Origin: Streptomyces rimosus
Lineage (GTDB): Bacteria; Actinomycetota; Actinomycetes; Streptomycetales; Streptomycetaceae
Length of the DNA stretch: 64,000 nucleotides
Direction: 5' to 3'
Assembly (NCBI RefSeq): GCF_008704655.1
Contig: NZ_CP023688.1
Span: forward strand, 5,943,501 to 6,007,500
In this document: positions 16,321-24,339 of the stretch, piece by piece
Layout of the letters: every line of letters begins with the position of its first letter
Position numbering within the stretch: the stretch's first letter is position 1
Notes under the pieces: model-generated
Told to the model about the DNA's origin: nothing
Databases searched by the model: none
The model's input: only the letters and a program-made list of their open reading frames with translations
Made by a program: the position numbers and the translations under genes

Positions 16321-17637
16321 ATGGCAGTGCCGGTATTCGTGGAATTCGACCCCGCGGACAGCTGCTCCTGCGGCGGCTGCGTCCAGCGGCGGCGGACGCT
16401 CCAGCACGCCCGGGCCGTCCGGGACGGCGGGCACCCCGGCGCGCACGGCGCCCGCCGCGCGCTGGTCCTGGTCGCGACCGCCGGCACCGTCCTGAGCAGC
16501 GGCGTTTCCGGTACCGGGCTCGCCGTGGCGCTCGACGGCGGCGGCGTCGCGGGCCCGGCCGGCACTCCCGCACCGGCCGACGTGATCTCCGCCACAACCC
16601 CGCAGGGCCAGGTCAGCGGGCTGTACGGAGGGACGGGCAGTGGGCACGGCATCGTCACGGCGGCGCGCACCACCCGGACCCTCACCCGGGACCAGATCAT
16701 CGCGCGGGCCCAGCGCTGGATCAGCTCCCAGGTCCCGTACAACATGCATCGCTACTGGTCGGACGGCTACCGCCAGGACTGCTCCGGCTTCATCTCGATG
16801 GCCTGGAACCTCGGCGGCAACCAGTGGACCGGAAGCCTCGCCCAGTACGGCGTCCGCATACCGAAGAGCGAATTGCGGCCCGGCGACATGCTGCTGTTCC
16901 ACAACCCGGCGAATCCGGGGGCGGGCTCCCACGTCACCCTCTTCGGCGGCTGGACCGATTCCTCCCGTACGCGCTACATCGCGTACGAGCAGACCCGGCC
17001 GCACACGGTGAAACGGCCGACCCCGTACGCCTACTGGAGCAATTCCACGCGCTACGTCGCCTATCGCTACCGCGGGCTGGCCGACGGTGGCACTCCGGGC
17101 GGCGGAACGGACACCGGGACGGCGGCATTTCCCGGGGCCGGGTATTTCGGTCCTGGCGCGGACAACGCGTATGTCACCCGGCTCGGCCGGATGCTCGTGG
17201 AACGCGGCGGCGGCCGGTTCTACACCTCGGGACCGGGGCCGCGCTGGACCGCGGCGGACCGCCGGGCCACCGAGGCGTTCCAGCGGGCCCAGGGCTGGAC
17301 CGGCGCCGAGGCGGACGGCATCCCGGGCCCGTCGACCTGGTCGTACCTGGTCAACGGCGTGGGCCGGGACATCGGCGGCAGCCCGTCCGGCGGTGGCGGC
17401 ACGGCCTTCCCGGGCACCGGCTGGTTCCGGCCCGGCCAGTCCAGCGGTTATGTCACCAGCCTCGGGAAGCGGCTGGTGGCCAAAGGTTTCGGCAGGTACT
17501 ACACCTCCGGCCCCGGACCCCGGTGGACGGAGGCGGACCGCCGCAACGTCGAGGCGTTCCAGCGGGCCCAGGGCTGGACCGGCCGGGACGCCGACGGCTA
17601 CCCCGGCCCCGAGACATGGCGGCGACTCTTCCGATGA
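16321..17637 (+). CDS. Membrane-anchored NlpC/P60-type wall hydrolase with two peptidoglycan-binding repeats
   Basis: A 438-residue envelope protein. The N-terminus has a cysteine cluster C15-x-C17-x2-C20, then one membrane/signal segment (about 47-68). The NlpC/CHAP-like peptidase domain (about 120-250) has catalytic Cys154 in QDCSGF and His204 in GSHVTLF. Two tandem repeats of about 75 residues follow (FPGAGYFGPG... and FPGTGWFRPG...), each ending with EAFQRAQGW and a PGP-W motif; they belong to a wall-binding module common in Streptomyces. ATG 16321 follows GGAGGGGA. The stop overlaps the SPFH gene start (ATGA), so the two are coupled. Confidence 0.87.
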   Translation: MAVPVFVEFDPADSCSCGGCVQRRRTLQHARAVRDGGHPGAHGARRALVLVATAGTVLSSGVSGTGLAVALDGGGVAGPAGTPAPADVISATTPQGQVSGLYGGTGSGHGIVTAARTTRTLTRDQIIARAQRWISSQVPYNMHRYWSDGYRQDCSGFISMAWNLGGNQWTGSLAQYGVRIPKSELRPGDMLLFHNPANPGAGSHVTLFGGWTDSSRTRYIAYEQTRPHTVKRPTPYAYWSNSTRYVAYRYRGLADGGTPGGGTDTGTAAFPGAGYFGPGADNAYVTRLGRMLVERGGGRFYTSGPGPRWTAADRRATEAFQRAQGWTGAEADGIPGPSTWSYLVNGVGRDIGGSPSGGGGTAFPGTGWFRPGQSSGYVTSLGKRLVAKGFGRYYTSGPGPRWTEADRRNVEAFQRAQGWTGRDADGYPGPETWRRLFR

Positions 17638-19301
17638 CGGAGCGCACGATGGCGACGAAGACCACGACAGCGGACACGAAGAACGGGACGGCGGGCGGGG
17701 CGCGGAACGAGCCGGCGGACGGGCCGGACGGGCCGGTGCGCGAGGTGGGGGAGGGCGGGGGCGCGGGGGAGACGGAAACGCGCGCCGGTGCGCCGGCGGC
17801 GGGGCCGGAGAGCGGTTCCGGGGCGGGGGAACAGGCTGCTGATACGGACTCAGGTACGCCCGCCCAGCCATCTCCTGACCAGGACTCAGGCGCGGCCGTG
17901 AAGCGCCCCTCCGCGGCCCAGCCCTCCCTCTGGACCGCGCGCGCCCGCTCCGCGCGGTACGGCGACGGCATCCCCATGGACATGCTCTTCCGGGCCGAGC
18001 CGGAGGAGGGCACGGGGGCGACGGCGGCGGCCAAGGCGGCGGGCGGCCCGCCCGGCGCGAAGCCCGCGGCCGACGCGGCGTCCGACGACCCCGACGACAC
18101 CGACACCGCCGAGCAGCCGCCGGTACGCGCTCCGCTCGCGTCCCCGGAGCCCGCCCGGGCGACCCCGGCGGACGCCGCCGTGGCCGGGATCACCGCCGCG
18201 ACCGGCCTGCTGGACACCGCGGAACGCGCCGTGCTCGACGGCGCCCTCGGCGTGGTCGACGCGGGCAGCCGGTTCCGTACCGACGGCGGGCCCGCCTCCG
18301 GCGGCGACCGGAAAGCGGACCCCGGCACGGCGGACGGCCGCCCCGCGTGGTTCCGGGAATTCCCCGGGCCCGCCGAGCGCCGCGCCCCCCACGTGGACAC
18401 CGGCGTGGCCGAGCGCCGCGGCTTCTCCCTGTCCGGCTGGCTGGCCGTGTTCGCCGGCCTGGTCGCGATCGCCGCGTCGGTGGCGTTCCTGTGGTGGCGC
18501 GGCATACTGCCCGCCTCCGTCGTACGGGCCCTCGGCCTGAAGATCGACATCAGCCCGGCCCCGCAGCCGTGGGAGTGGGCCGTGGCCGCACTCGGCGGCG
18601 TGCTCGCGCTGTGCGCGTTCGGCGGGCTGGCCCGCGGGCGGGTCGGCAGCGCCTGGGTGCTCAGCCTCTTCGGGCGCTACCGCGGCAGTGTCCGCCGTAC
18701 CGGACTGGTGTGGATCAGCCCGCTGGTGCTGCGCCGCCGGGTGGACGTACGGCTGCGGCACTGGCGGAGCGAGGCGATGCCCGCGGTCGACGCGCAGGGC
18801 ATCCAGCTGCTGGTCGTGGTGCTCGTCGTCTGGCGGGTCAGGGACACCGCCCGTGCGCTGCTCGCCGTCCGGGACCACACCGCCTACCTGCGCGAACAGG
18901 TGGAGGCGGCGATGGCCCGGGTGCTCTCCCAACTGCCCGCCGACGCCTTCCACGAGGAGACGCCGACCCTGCGTAACGCCGAGGCGGTCGGCGAGGCCCT
19001 CACCCGGGCCCTGTCGGCGGACTGCCGCCCGGTCGGCATCGAGGTGTTCTCCGTACAGCCGACCCGGATCGAGTACGCGCCGGAGGTGGCGGCCGCGATG
19101 CAGCGGCGGCAGATCGCGGCGCTCGACGCCAAGCACCGCGACAGCGTGCTGACCTCGGTCGTGGACGCGGTCGACGACACCGTGCACCGGCTGACCAGCA
19201 GAGGGCTGGTCGAACTGGACGACTACGAGCGAAAAGCCCTGGTCAAAGACCTGACCGTGGCGTTCTACACGGCGCGCGGCAGCGCCGCCGCCAAGAGCTG
19301 A
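17634..19301 (+). CDS. SPFH/band-7 domain membrane protein
   Basis: A 555-residue protein. The first 230 residues are low-complexity Ala/Gly/Pro/Glu/Asp sequence. Two membrane segments follow (about 267-290 and 305-325), then an SPFH (stomatin/prohibitin/flotillin) domain from about 340 to 555, with RTGLVWISPLVLRRRVDVRL and the helical LREQVEAAMARVLSQLP and RIEYAPEVAAAMQRRQIAA segments. Proteins of this kind build oligomeric membrane scaffolds and often control proteases or wall enzymes. ATG 17634 overlaps the stop of the wall hydrolase; another ATG at 17649 is possible. Position between two wall peptidase genes suggests a scaffold for cell-wall hydrolysis (inference). Confidence 0.85.
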   Translation: MTERTMATKTTTADTKNGTAGGARNEPADGPDGPVREVGEGGGAGETETRAGAPAAGPESGSGAGEQAADTDSGTPAQPSPDQDSGAAVKRPSAAQPSLWTARARSARYGDGIPMDMLFRAEPEEGTGATAAAKAAGGPPGAKPAADAASDDPDDTDTAEQPPVRAPLASPEPARATPADAAVAGITAATGLLDTAERAVLDGALGVVDAGSRFRTDGGPASGGDRKADPGTADGRPAWFREFPGPAERRAPHVDTGVAERRGFSLSGWLAVFAGLVAIAASVAFLWWRGILPASVVRALGLKIDISPAPQPWEWAVAALGGVLALCAFGGLARGRVGSAWVLSLFGRYRGSVRRTGLVWISPLVLRRRVDVRLRHWRSEAMPAVDAQGIQLLVVVLVVWRVRDTARALLAVRDHTAYLREQVEAAMARVLSQLPADAFHEETPTLRNAEAVGEALTRALSADCRPVGIEVFSVQPTRIEYAPEVAAAMQRRQIAALDAKHRDSVLTSVVDAVDDTVHRLTSRGLVELDDYERKALVKDLTVAFYTARGSAAAKS

Positions 19302-19336
19302 ACGAGAGCGGACGAGAGCGGAGAGGCAGGCAGGAC

Positions 19337-20263
19337 ATGCGGACACCGGAGTTCGTCGAAGACATAACGGATGGGTGCGGGTGCGCCTTCTGCGCCGGGG
19401 CCGCGGTCGAGTCCGCCGCGCGCAACGGCGGCAGCCGGCCGCGGTGCACGGTGCGCGGCGCGGTCGCGGCGGCGGTGGGCGCGGCGACGCTGGTCGGCGC
19501 CGCGGCCGGGGCGGCGAGCGCCGAACCGGCGCCCCGCCACGCGGGCTGGGACGGTTCCAAGTACTGGTACAAGGACGCCACCGGCTGGTGGCGGTGGACC
19601 AGCCACTACGAGAAGTACCAGCGGTACGCGGGCGGTTCGGGCGGCGGTTCCGGGGCGGCGGTCGGCTCGCAAGGGTCCTCCGCCGCGCCCGCGCGTGGCC
19701 ACAACCCCAATCCCACCTTCCGCGGCCGGTCCGGCTGGGACGCGACCGACCGGGTGTACTGGTACCGGCAGAACGGCAGCTGGTGGTGGACCAGCCACCG
19801 GGACCGCTACGAAGCCCGTACCGGCATGTCGGGCGGGACGGGCGGCGCGCAGCCCCGTACGCAGCAGAGGTCGGGCAGCAGCCACAGCGGCCCCACCCGG
19901 TTCGGCACCGAGGCAGCCGTCCAGTGGGCGATGGCCCAGCTCGGCAAGCCCTACGCGTGGGGCGGCAACGGCCCGTCCGCCTTCGACTGCTCCGGCCTGG
20001 TCCAGCAGGCGTACCAGCGAGCGGGCATCTCCCTGCCGCGGGTCGCCGACGCCCAGTACCGCGCCTCCACACCCCTCACCCGCGACCAGCTGCGCCGCGG
20101 CGACCTGGTGTTCTGGTCCTCCAACGGCTCCGCGTCCGGCGTCCACCACGTGGCGGTCTACCTCGGCGGCGGCCAGTACCTGGAGGCGCCCCGGCCCGGG
20201 CGGTCGGTCCGGATCTCGTCCTTCGACGTCTACCGCCCCACCTTGTACGGGCGGGTCGGCTGA
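19337..20263 (+). CDS. NlpC/P60 (C40) peptidase with two aromatic repeats
   Basis: A 308-residue envelope peptidase. N-terminal cysteines C14-x-C16-x2-C19 have the same spacing as in the protein at 16321, and a membrane/signal segment follows (about 41-62). Two copies of an aromatic repeat (about 71-96 and 133-160; YWY...GWW/SWW...TSH...Y) are separated by a Gly/Ser linker. The C-terminal NlpC/P60 domain (about 188-308) has Cys218 in FDCSGL and His271 in VHHVAVY. It would cut peptide bonds in peptidoglycan stems. It starts 35 bases after the SPFH gene, with GGCAGG upstream, and is probably part of the same operon. Confidence 0.9.
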   Translation: MRTPEFVEDITDGCGCAFCAGAAVESAARNGGSRPRCTVRGAVAAAVGAATLVGAAAGAASAEPAPRHAGWDGSKYWYKDATGWWRWTSHYEKYQRYAGGSGGGSGAAVGSQGSSAAPARGHNPNPTFRGRSGWDATDRVYWYRQNGSWWWTSHRDRYEARTGMSGGTGGAQPRTQQRSGSSHSGPTRFGTEAAVQWAMAQLGKPYAWGGNGPSAFDCSGLVQQAYQRAGISLPRVADAQYRASTPLTRDQLRRGDLVFWSSNGSASGVHHVAVYLGGGQYLEAPRPGRSVRISSFDVYRPTLYGRVG

Positions 20264-20306
20264 TCCCGCCGCAAGCGCAGCCCCGCCCCTGAAGAAAGGC
20301 CACGTC

Positions 20307-21425
20307 ATGGCGCCGACCGCCCTCACCACCTTTCCGGCCCCGTCCGCCGAACCGCCCGCGGACCCCGCCGCGGACATACCCGAGCCGATATCCGACCCGC
20401 AGGCCCATGGCTTCCTGCCCGCCCGGCCACCCGTACGGACCATGGCCGGGACCTGGGGGTGGCTGAGCGAGCTGGCCGGGGCGGTCGCCACCGCCCCGGA
20501 CCGGGACACCGCCCGCGCCCTGGTGGCCCATGGGGCGCGGCAGGGCGACCTGACGGCGCTGCGGCAGCGCGTCTCCCGCCTGTCGCCGCGCAACGCCGAC
20601 GCCGCCTCCCTGAGGGTGGCGGTGATCGCGGCGGCCTGCGGCTGGAGCGCCCTGGATCCGCTCGCGCCCGTGTCCCGGCGCGCCGCCGACCCCGCGTTCC
20701 TCGACCTGTGGTCGGCCGTCGCGCACCGCGTCGGCCACCAGCAGTTCGTGGCGCTGCCCACGCTCGCGCTGCTGAACTGGTCGCCCGAGCGCAAGCCGCG
20801 CCGTGCCCTGCCCATCGACCAGCTCGCCCGTACGGAACCCCTCGTCCCCGTCGTGCGCTGGTCGCCGGAAGGGCAGCCGCTCGGCCCGCTGGACCGGCTG
20901 ATGCTGGCCACCACCCGGCTGGAGGCGCACGGCATCTGGCTGTTGCGACTGGCCGGGACACTCGCCGGGCGGGACCCGGCGGACGCTTCCACCGCGACGG
21001 CGCTGCGCCGGCTGATCCGGGTGCAGCACGCGTTGCGCGCCCAGCTCCAGTCGGAGGCGGCTGAGCTGCGGGCGGCTCCTGAACCGGCGTGGCAGGGCGC
21101 GGTGCTCATCGAACTCGCCGGGCTGGGGGCGCTGGAACCGCCGGTCTTCCAGGCGGCGGACGCGGTGCTCGGCACGGGCGGACGCCGGGCGGGCGACACC
21201 GGCCGCCACCAGCTGCGCCGCCATCTGCCGCCCCGGCACCGCGCCTGGCTCAGCGCGCTGGACCGGCACTGCGCGCCCGTACGCACCCTCGCCCACCAGG
21301 GCGGCCCGGATGCCGCCGTCTTCCGGGAGGCACGGGAATCGCTGATCGCGCTGCGGCGTACGTACGCGGGCCTGGTGCGGTGCGCCGCCCGTCCGGCCGG
21401 GGGAGGGCTGACGGCCGTGGCCTGA
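20307..21425 (+). CDS. Conserved helical protein of unknown function
   Basis: A 372-residue cytoplasmic protein with no signal peptide or membrane segment. It is predicted to be mostly alpha-helical and rich in Ala, Leu and Arg. Recurrent features are many His residues in the second half (RVQHALRAQL, RHQLRRHLPPRHRAWL, DRHCAPVRTLAHQ) that could hold a cofactor, in a layout faintly like the IDO/PrnB haem superfamily; I do not consider that established. It is 43 bases downstream of the NlpC gene with GAAAGG upstream, so it is probably the last gene of the envelope operon. Confidence 0.7.
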   Translation: MAPTALTTFPAPSAEPPADPAADIPEPISDPQAHGFLPARPPVRTMAGTWGWLSELAGAVATAPDRDTARALVAHGARQGDLTALRQRVSRLSPRNADAASLRVAVIAAACGWSALDPLAPVSRRAADPAFLDLWSAVAHRVGHQQFVALPTLALLNWSPERKPRRALPIDQLARTEPLVPVVRWSPEGQPLGPLDRLMLATTRLEAHGIWLLRLAGTLAGRDPADASTATALRRLIRVQHALRAQLQSEAAELRAAPEPAWQGAVLIELAGLGALEPPVFQAADAVLGTGGRRAGDTGRHQLRRHLPPRHRAWLSALDRHCAPVRTLAHQGGPDAAVFREARESLIALRRTYAGLVRCAARPAGGGLTAVA

Positions 21426-21561
21426 TCAGAGGAACCGAGAGGGGTGTTCCGGCCACGGGCGACCGGCCGGGCCGTGGCGCGATCAGGCTCCTGCGGCGGG
21501 CCCGTACGCGGGTGACCGTTGGGGTGGCCGTCCGCAACCGTAAACCGACCGTCCGCTTGTT

Positions 21562-21577
21562 ATTGGTCTGGACATGT
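21562..21577. promoter_or_regulatory. Degenerate DasR-type (dre) site
   Basis: ATTGGTCTGGACATGT aligns with the dre consensus ACTGGTCTAGACCACT with five mismatches, keeping the TGGTCT-GA core. It lies 40 bases left of a better site and may be a second, weaker binding position. Confidence 0.45.
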
Positions 21578-21601
21578 CCATGCGGCGTCACTACTCTTCC
21601 C

Positions 21602-21617
21602 GTTGGTCTAGACCGCA
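21602..21617. promoter_or_regulatory. DasR-type (dre) operator of the first LPMO gene
   Basis: GTTGGTCTAGACCGCA contains the full TGGTCTAGACC core of the dre element bound by the GlcNAc-responsive repressor DasR. It ends 55 bases before ATG 21673, a position suited to repression. Confidence 0.8.
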
Positions 21618-21672
21618 CAGCACGCAAGTCAGCAGCTCATGGAACACCCCCCTCGTTCTTCAGGAGCCAAGC

Positions 21673-22266
21673 ATGCGCAAAAAGCTCAGCGCTGCCGTGG
21701 TCGGTCTCGGCGTCGTCGGAGTCTCCCTGTTCGCCACCAGCAGTGCGTCCAGCCACGGCTACAGCGACCAGCCCCCCAGCCGGCAGGCCCTCTGCGCCAA
21801 GGGCACGGTCAAGAACTGCGGCGCGATCCAGTACGAACCGCAGAGCGTCGAGGGCCCCAAGGGCTTCCCGGCCGCCGGCCCCGCCGACGGCAAGATATGT
21901 TCCGGCGGCAACAGCGGGTTCAAGGAGCTGGACGACCCGCGCGGCGGCCAGTGGCCCGCCACCAACCTCAAGGGCGGCCAGGGCTACACCTTCCAGTGGC
22001 GGCTGACCGCGCGGCACGCCACCACGGACTTCCGCTACTACATCACCAAGGACGGCTACGACCCGAGCAAGCCCCTCACCCGGGCCGACCTCGAACCCGA
22101 GCCGTTCGTGACGGTGCCGATGGGCGGGCGGCAGCCGGCCGCGACCGTGCAGCACCAGGGCACGGTGCCCACCCAGAAGCACGGCCACCACATCATCCTG
22201 GGTGTCTGGAACATCGCCGACACCGGTAACGCGTTCTACGCCTGCTCCGACGTCAACCTCTCGTAA
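21673..22266 (+). CDS. AA10 lytic polysaccharide monooxygenase (first copy)
   Basis: A 197-residue secreted copper enzyme. The signal peptide ends before His28 (SASS|HGY), which would be the mature N-terminus and first ligand of the histidine brace; His115 in TARHATTDF is the second. The axial Phe is in NAFYACSDV, and Cys pairs fit a single AA10 domain without a binding module. It would oxidatively cleave chitin or cellulose. S. coelicolor has one such gene (lpmP) near cslA. A dre operator upstream suggests induction by GlcNAc. Start at 21673 with GGAG about 6 bases upstream; the upstream in-frame ATG at 21574 would put the operator inside the gene. Confidence 0.93.
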   Translation: MRKKLSAAVVGLGVVGVSLFATSSASSHGYSDQPPSRQALCAKGTVKNCGAIQYEPQSVEGPKGFPAAGPADGKICSGGNSGFKELDDPRGGQWPATNLKGGQGYTFQWRLTARHATTDFRYYITKDGYDPSKPLTRADLEPEPFVTVPMGGRQPAATVQHQGTVPTQKHGHHIILGVWNIADTGNAFYACSDVNLS

Positions 22267-22283
22267 CCGGCGCCGGAGCCCCC

Positions 22284-22321
22284 GACGGGCCTCCCTGTCC
22301 TTCCCCCGGGGAGGCCCCGTC
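22284..22321. terminator. Hairpin after the first LPMO gene
   Basis: GACGGGCCTCCC and GGGGAGGCCCCGTC form a stem with one bulged base around a T/C-rich loop, starting 18 bases after the stop codon. It separates the two LPMO genes into two transcripts, matching the presence of a second operator. Confidence 0.65.
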
Positions 22322-22375
22322 CATCCGCCCGCTCCGCTCCCCTAGGCAGCACCCGTGGGCGGGAATATTCTGCTG

Positions 22376-22391
22376 GTTGGTCTGGACCGCA
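22376..22391. promoter_or_regulatory. DasR-type (dre) operator of the second LPMO gene
   Basis: GTTGGTCTGGACCGCA matches the site before the first LPMO gene except for one central base. It ends 45 bases before ATG 22437. Confidence 0.75.
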
Positions 22392-22436
22392 GTGCACTCG
22401 GCTCGCAGGAAACCCCCCTCATTCCGGGAGCGAAGC

Positions 22437-23024
22437 ATGCGCAAAAGGATCAGCGCGGCCGTCGTCGGACTGGGCATCATCGGCGCGACGGTCCTGTCGA
22501 CCGGTGGCGCCGGCAGCCACGGCTACACCGACGCCCCCATCAGCAGACAGAAACTGTGCGCCAACGGCACGGTGAAGAACTGCGGCGCCATCCAGTGGGA
22601 GCCGCAGAGCGTCGAAGGCCCCAAGGGCTTCCCGAACGGCGGACCCGCCGACGGCCGGATCTGCGCCGGCGGCAACGCCCGGTTCGCGGAACTGGACGAC
22701 CCGCGCGGCGGCCAGTGGCCCGCCACCAAGGTGAGCGCGGGCTCGTACACCTTCCGCTGGCGCTTCACCGCCCCGCACCGCACGACGGACTTCCGCTACT
22801 ACATCACCAAGAACGGCTGGAACCCCAGCCGCCCCGTGACCAGGGCGGACCTGGAGCCCACCCCGTTCCTGACCGTCCCCTACAACGGTCAGCAGCCGCC
22901 GACCACCTACACCCACCAGGGCACGCTGCCCGGCGGGAAGAGCGGCAGGCACCTGATCGTCGGCGTCTGGACGATCGCCGACACCGCCAACGCGTTCTAC
23001 GCCTGCTCGGACGTGGAGTACTGA
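22437..23024 (+). CDS. AA10 lytic polysaccharide monooxygenase (second copy)
   Basis: A 195-residue secreted copper enzyme, closely related to its neighbour at 21673 throughout. His28 (GAGS|HGY) is the predicted mature N-terminus and His114 in TAPHRTTDF the second ligand; the axial Phe is in NAFYACSDV. No carbohydrate-binding module is present. Gene body, leader and operator are all duplicated, so this is a tandem duplication that kept its regulation. Main differences lie in the signal peptide and the loop around residues 97-105. Substrate preference (chitin or cellulose) cannot be settled by eye. Confidence 0.93.
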   Translation: MRKRISAAVVGLGIIGATVLSTGGAGSHGYTDAPISRQKLCANGTVKNCGAIQWEPQSVEGPKGFPNGGPADGRICAGGNARFAELDDPRGGQWPATKVSAGSYTFRWRFTAPHRTTDFRYYITKNGWNPSRPVTRADLEPTPFLTVPYNGQQPPTTYTHQGTLPGGKSGRHLIVGVWTIADTANAFYACSDVEY

Positions 23025-23062
23025 ACGGGACGGCAGGCAGGTGACCGGCCCGGGAAAGCATG

Positions 23063-23099
23063 AAGGGGCCTCTCGAAGCTGTGCTCCGAGAGGCCCCTT
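23063..23099. terminator. Bidirectional hairpin between LPMO 2 and tRNA-Lys copy 2
   Basis: AAGGGGCCTCTCG pairs perfectly with CGAGAGGCCCCTT around an 11-base loop. It lies between convergent transcripts (LPMO rightward, tRNA leftward) and can serve both. Confidence 0.85.
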
Positions 23100-23105
23100 C
23101 TCAGG

Positions 23106-23179
23106 TGCGCCGCCAGGGACTCGAACCCCGGACCCGCTGATTAAGAGTCAGCTGCTCTAACCAACTGAGCTAGCGGCGC
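23106..23179 (-). tRNA. tRNA-Lys(CTT), copy 2
   Basis: Same 74-base sequence as copies at 15916 and 37575, with anticodon CTT in loop CTCTTAA and no encoded CCA. The upstream flank (CGCTGACGAAGTAAATACTAC on the plus strand) resembles that of copy 1, so the promoter is duplicated too. Confidence 0.96.
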
Positions 23180-23278
23180 TCGCTGACGAAGTAAATACTA
23201 CCTGGTCCCGAGGGGTGCTGGTGACCACCTCCGGTCCGGGTGCCCCGAAGGCCCGCTCCCGGGCCCCGCCGCCCGGGA

Positions 23279-24037
23279 TCAGAGGGACAGTGACAGCAGG
23301 ACCGGAGCCGCCCGCCGGTTCAGCGCGTCGGCGGCCTGTCGCAGCCGGTGGGCGTGCTCCAGCGGCATGGACAGGGCCAGACAGCCGACCGTGGCGCCCG
23401 CCGTGATCGGTACGGCCGCGCAGACCGTGCCGACGGCGTACTCCTGGAGGTCCAGCATCGGGACCGTGGGCGGCTGGCTGTCCAGCTTGTGGAAGAGCAC
23501 CTTCTCGTTGGTGATCGTCCGGGAGGTGAGCCGGGCGGTCTTGTGGCGGGAGAGGTGGTCCATCCGGCCGTCGTGGTCCAGCTGCGCCAGCAGGCACTTC
23601 CCGACCGCGCTGGCATGTGCCGTACGGCGGAATTCGGCCCACTCGTTGACCTTGGGGGCGCGGGGGCCGTCGGCGTAGTGGAGGATCTTGACCTCGCCGT
23701 CGATGTAGCGGCTGATGTAGACGGCGGCGCCGACGGAGTCGCGCAGCTCGACGAGCGTGCGCTGGAGCTTGTCCCGCAGCGCCGCCTCGCGGTCGCCGCC
23801 CGAACCGAGCAGTATGAGGGACTCGCCGACGACGTACGTACCGTCGGCGACTTGCGCGACATAGCCCTCGCGGCGCAGCATCGCCAGCATGTGGGCGAGG
23901 TGTCCGGTCGGCAGGCCGGTCTCGCGGGCGATCTGCACGTCCGTCACGCCGTCGGCGTGCCGGGCGATGGTTTCGAGCACGCGGAGGGCGTACTGCACCG
24001 AGTGGAACGGCGCGGTCGGCTCGGGCTTCAGCGCCAC
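23279..24037 (-). CDS. IclR-family transcriptional regulator
   Basis: A 252-residue regulator with an N-terminal winged helix-turn-helix (about 10-70; SVQYALRVLETIARHADGV and AHMLAMLRREGY) and a C-terminal GAF-like effector domain (about 85-250; ASAVGKCLLAQL is the usual IclR segment). GTG 24037 is preceded by AGGGGGA. IclR proteins normally control a nearby catabolic set and answer to an aromatic or carboxylic-acid ligand. It lies just downstream of, and in the same direction as, the ehu-type transporter, and is its likely regulator (inference). Confidence 0.9.
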   Translation of the reverse strand: MALKPEPTAPFHSVQYALRVLETIARHADGVTDVQIARETGLPTGHLAHMLAMLRREGYVAQVADGTYVVGESLILLGSGGDREAALRDKLQRTLVELRDSVGAAVYISRYIDGEVKILHYADGPRAPKVNEWAEFRRTAHASAVGKCLLAQLDHDGRMDHLSRHKTARLTSRTITNEKVLFHKLDSQPPTVPMLDLQEYAVGTVCAAVPITAGATVGCLALSMPLEHAHRLRQAADALNRRAAPVLLSLSL

Positions 24038-24339
24038 GGTGTCCCCCTAGCAGGTTGTGACCGTTTGCGTCGCTGCCGTCGCTGGCGGTCACGGTCGGCG
24101 AGCATTACCGGCCGATCGCGGGCAGCGGGGCACGTACCACGATAGCGGCCAAAGCCATCCGCAGGAGGGGGTCTTGACCGAAAAGGGGGCCCTGCCGTTC
24201 GTCTGTACAGGAGCGCGTCCCGCTGGCATATGCCCTGGTCATTCCGGACGGGTCGGATGCCCGGAAACGCGCCGCCCGGCGGGTGCCCGGAGGACGGCCG
24301 CGGCCGTGACCGGGCACCGCACCGCGGCGCATTCGCTCC
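24038..24339. other. Intergenic region between the IclR gene and ehuA
   Basis: About 300 bases, lower in GC near the IclR start, where its own promoter should be. No T-tailed hairpin after ehuA and no gene is evident. Confidence 0.45.

Noticed and set aside
20307..21425. Haem dioxygenase (IDO/PrnB-like) call for the unknown helical protein
   Set aside because: Helical content and several His residues are suggestive, but no family motif could be matched with confidence.
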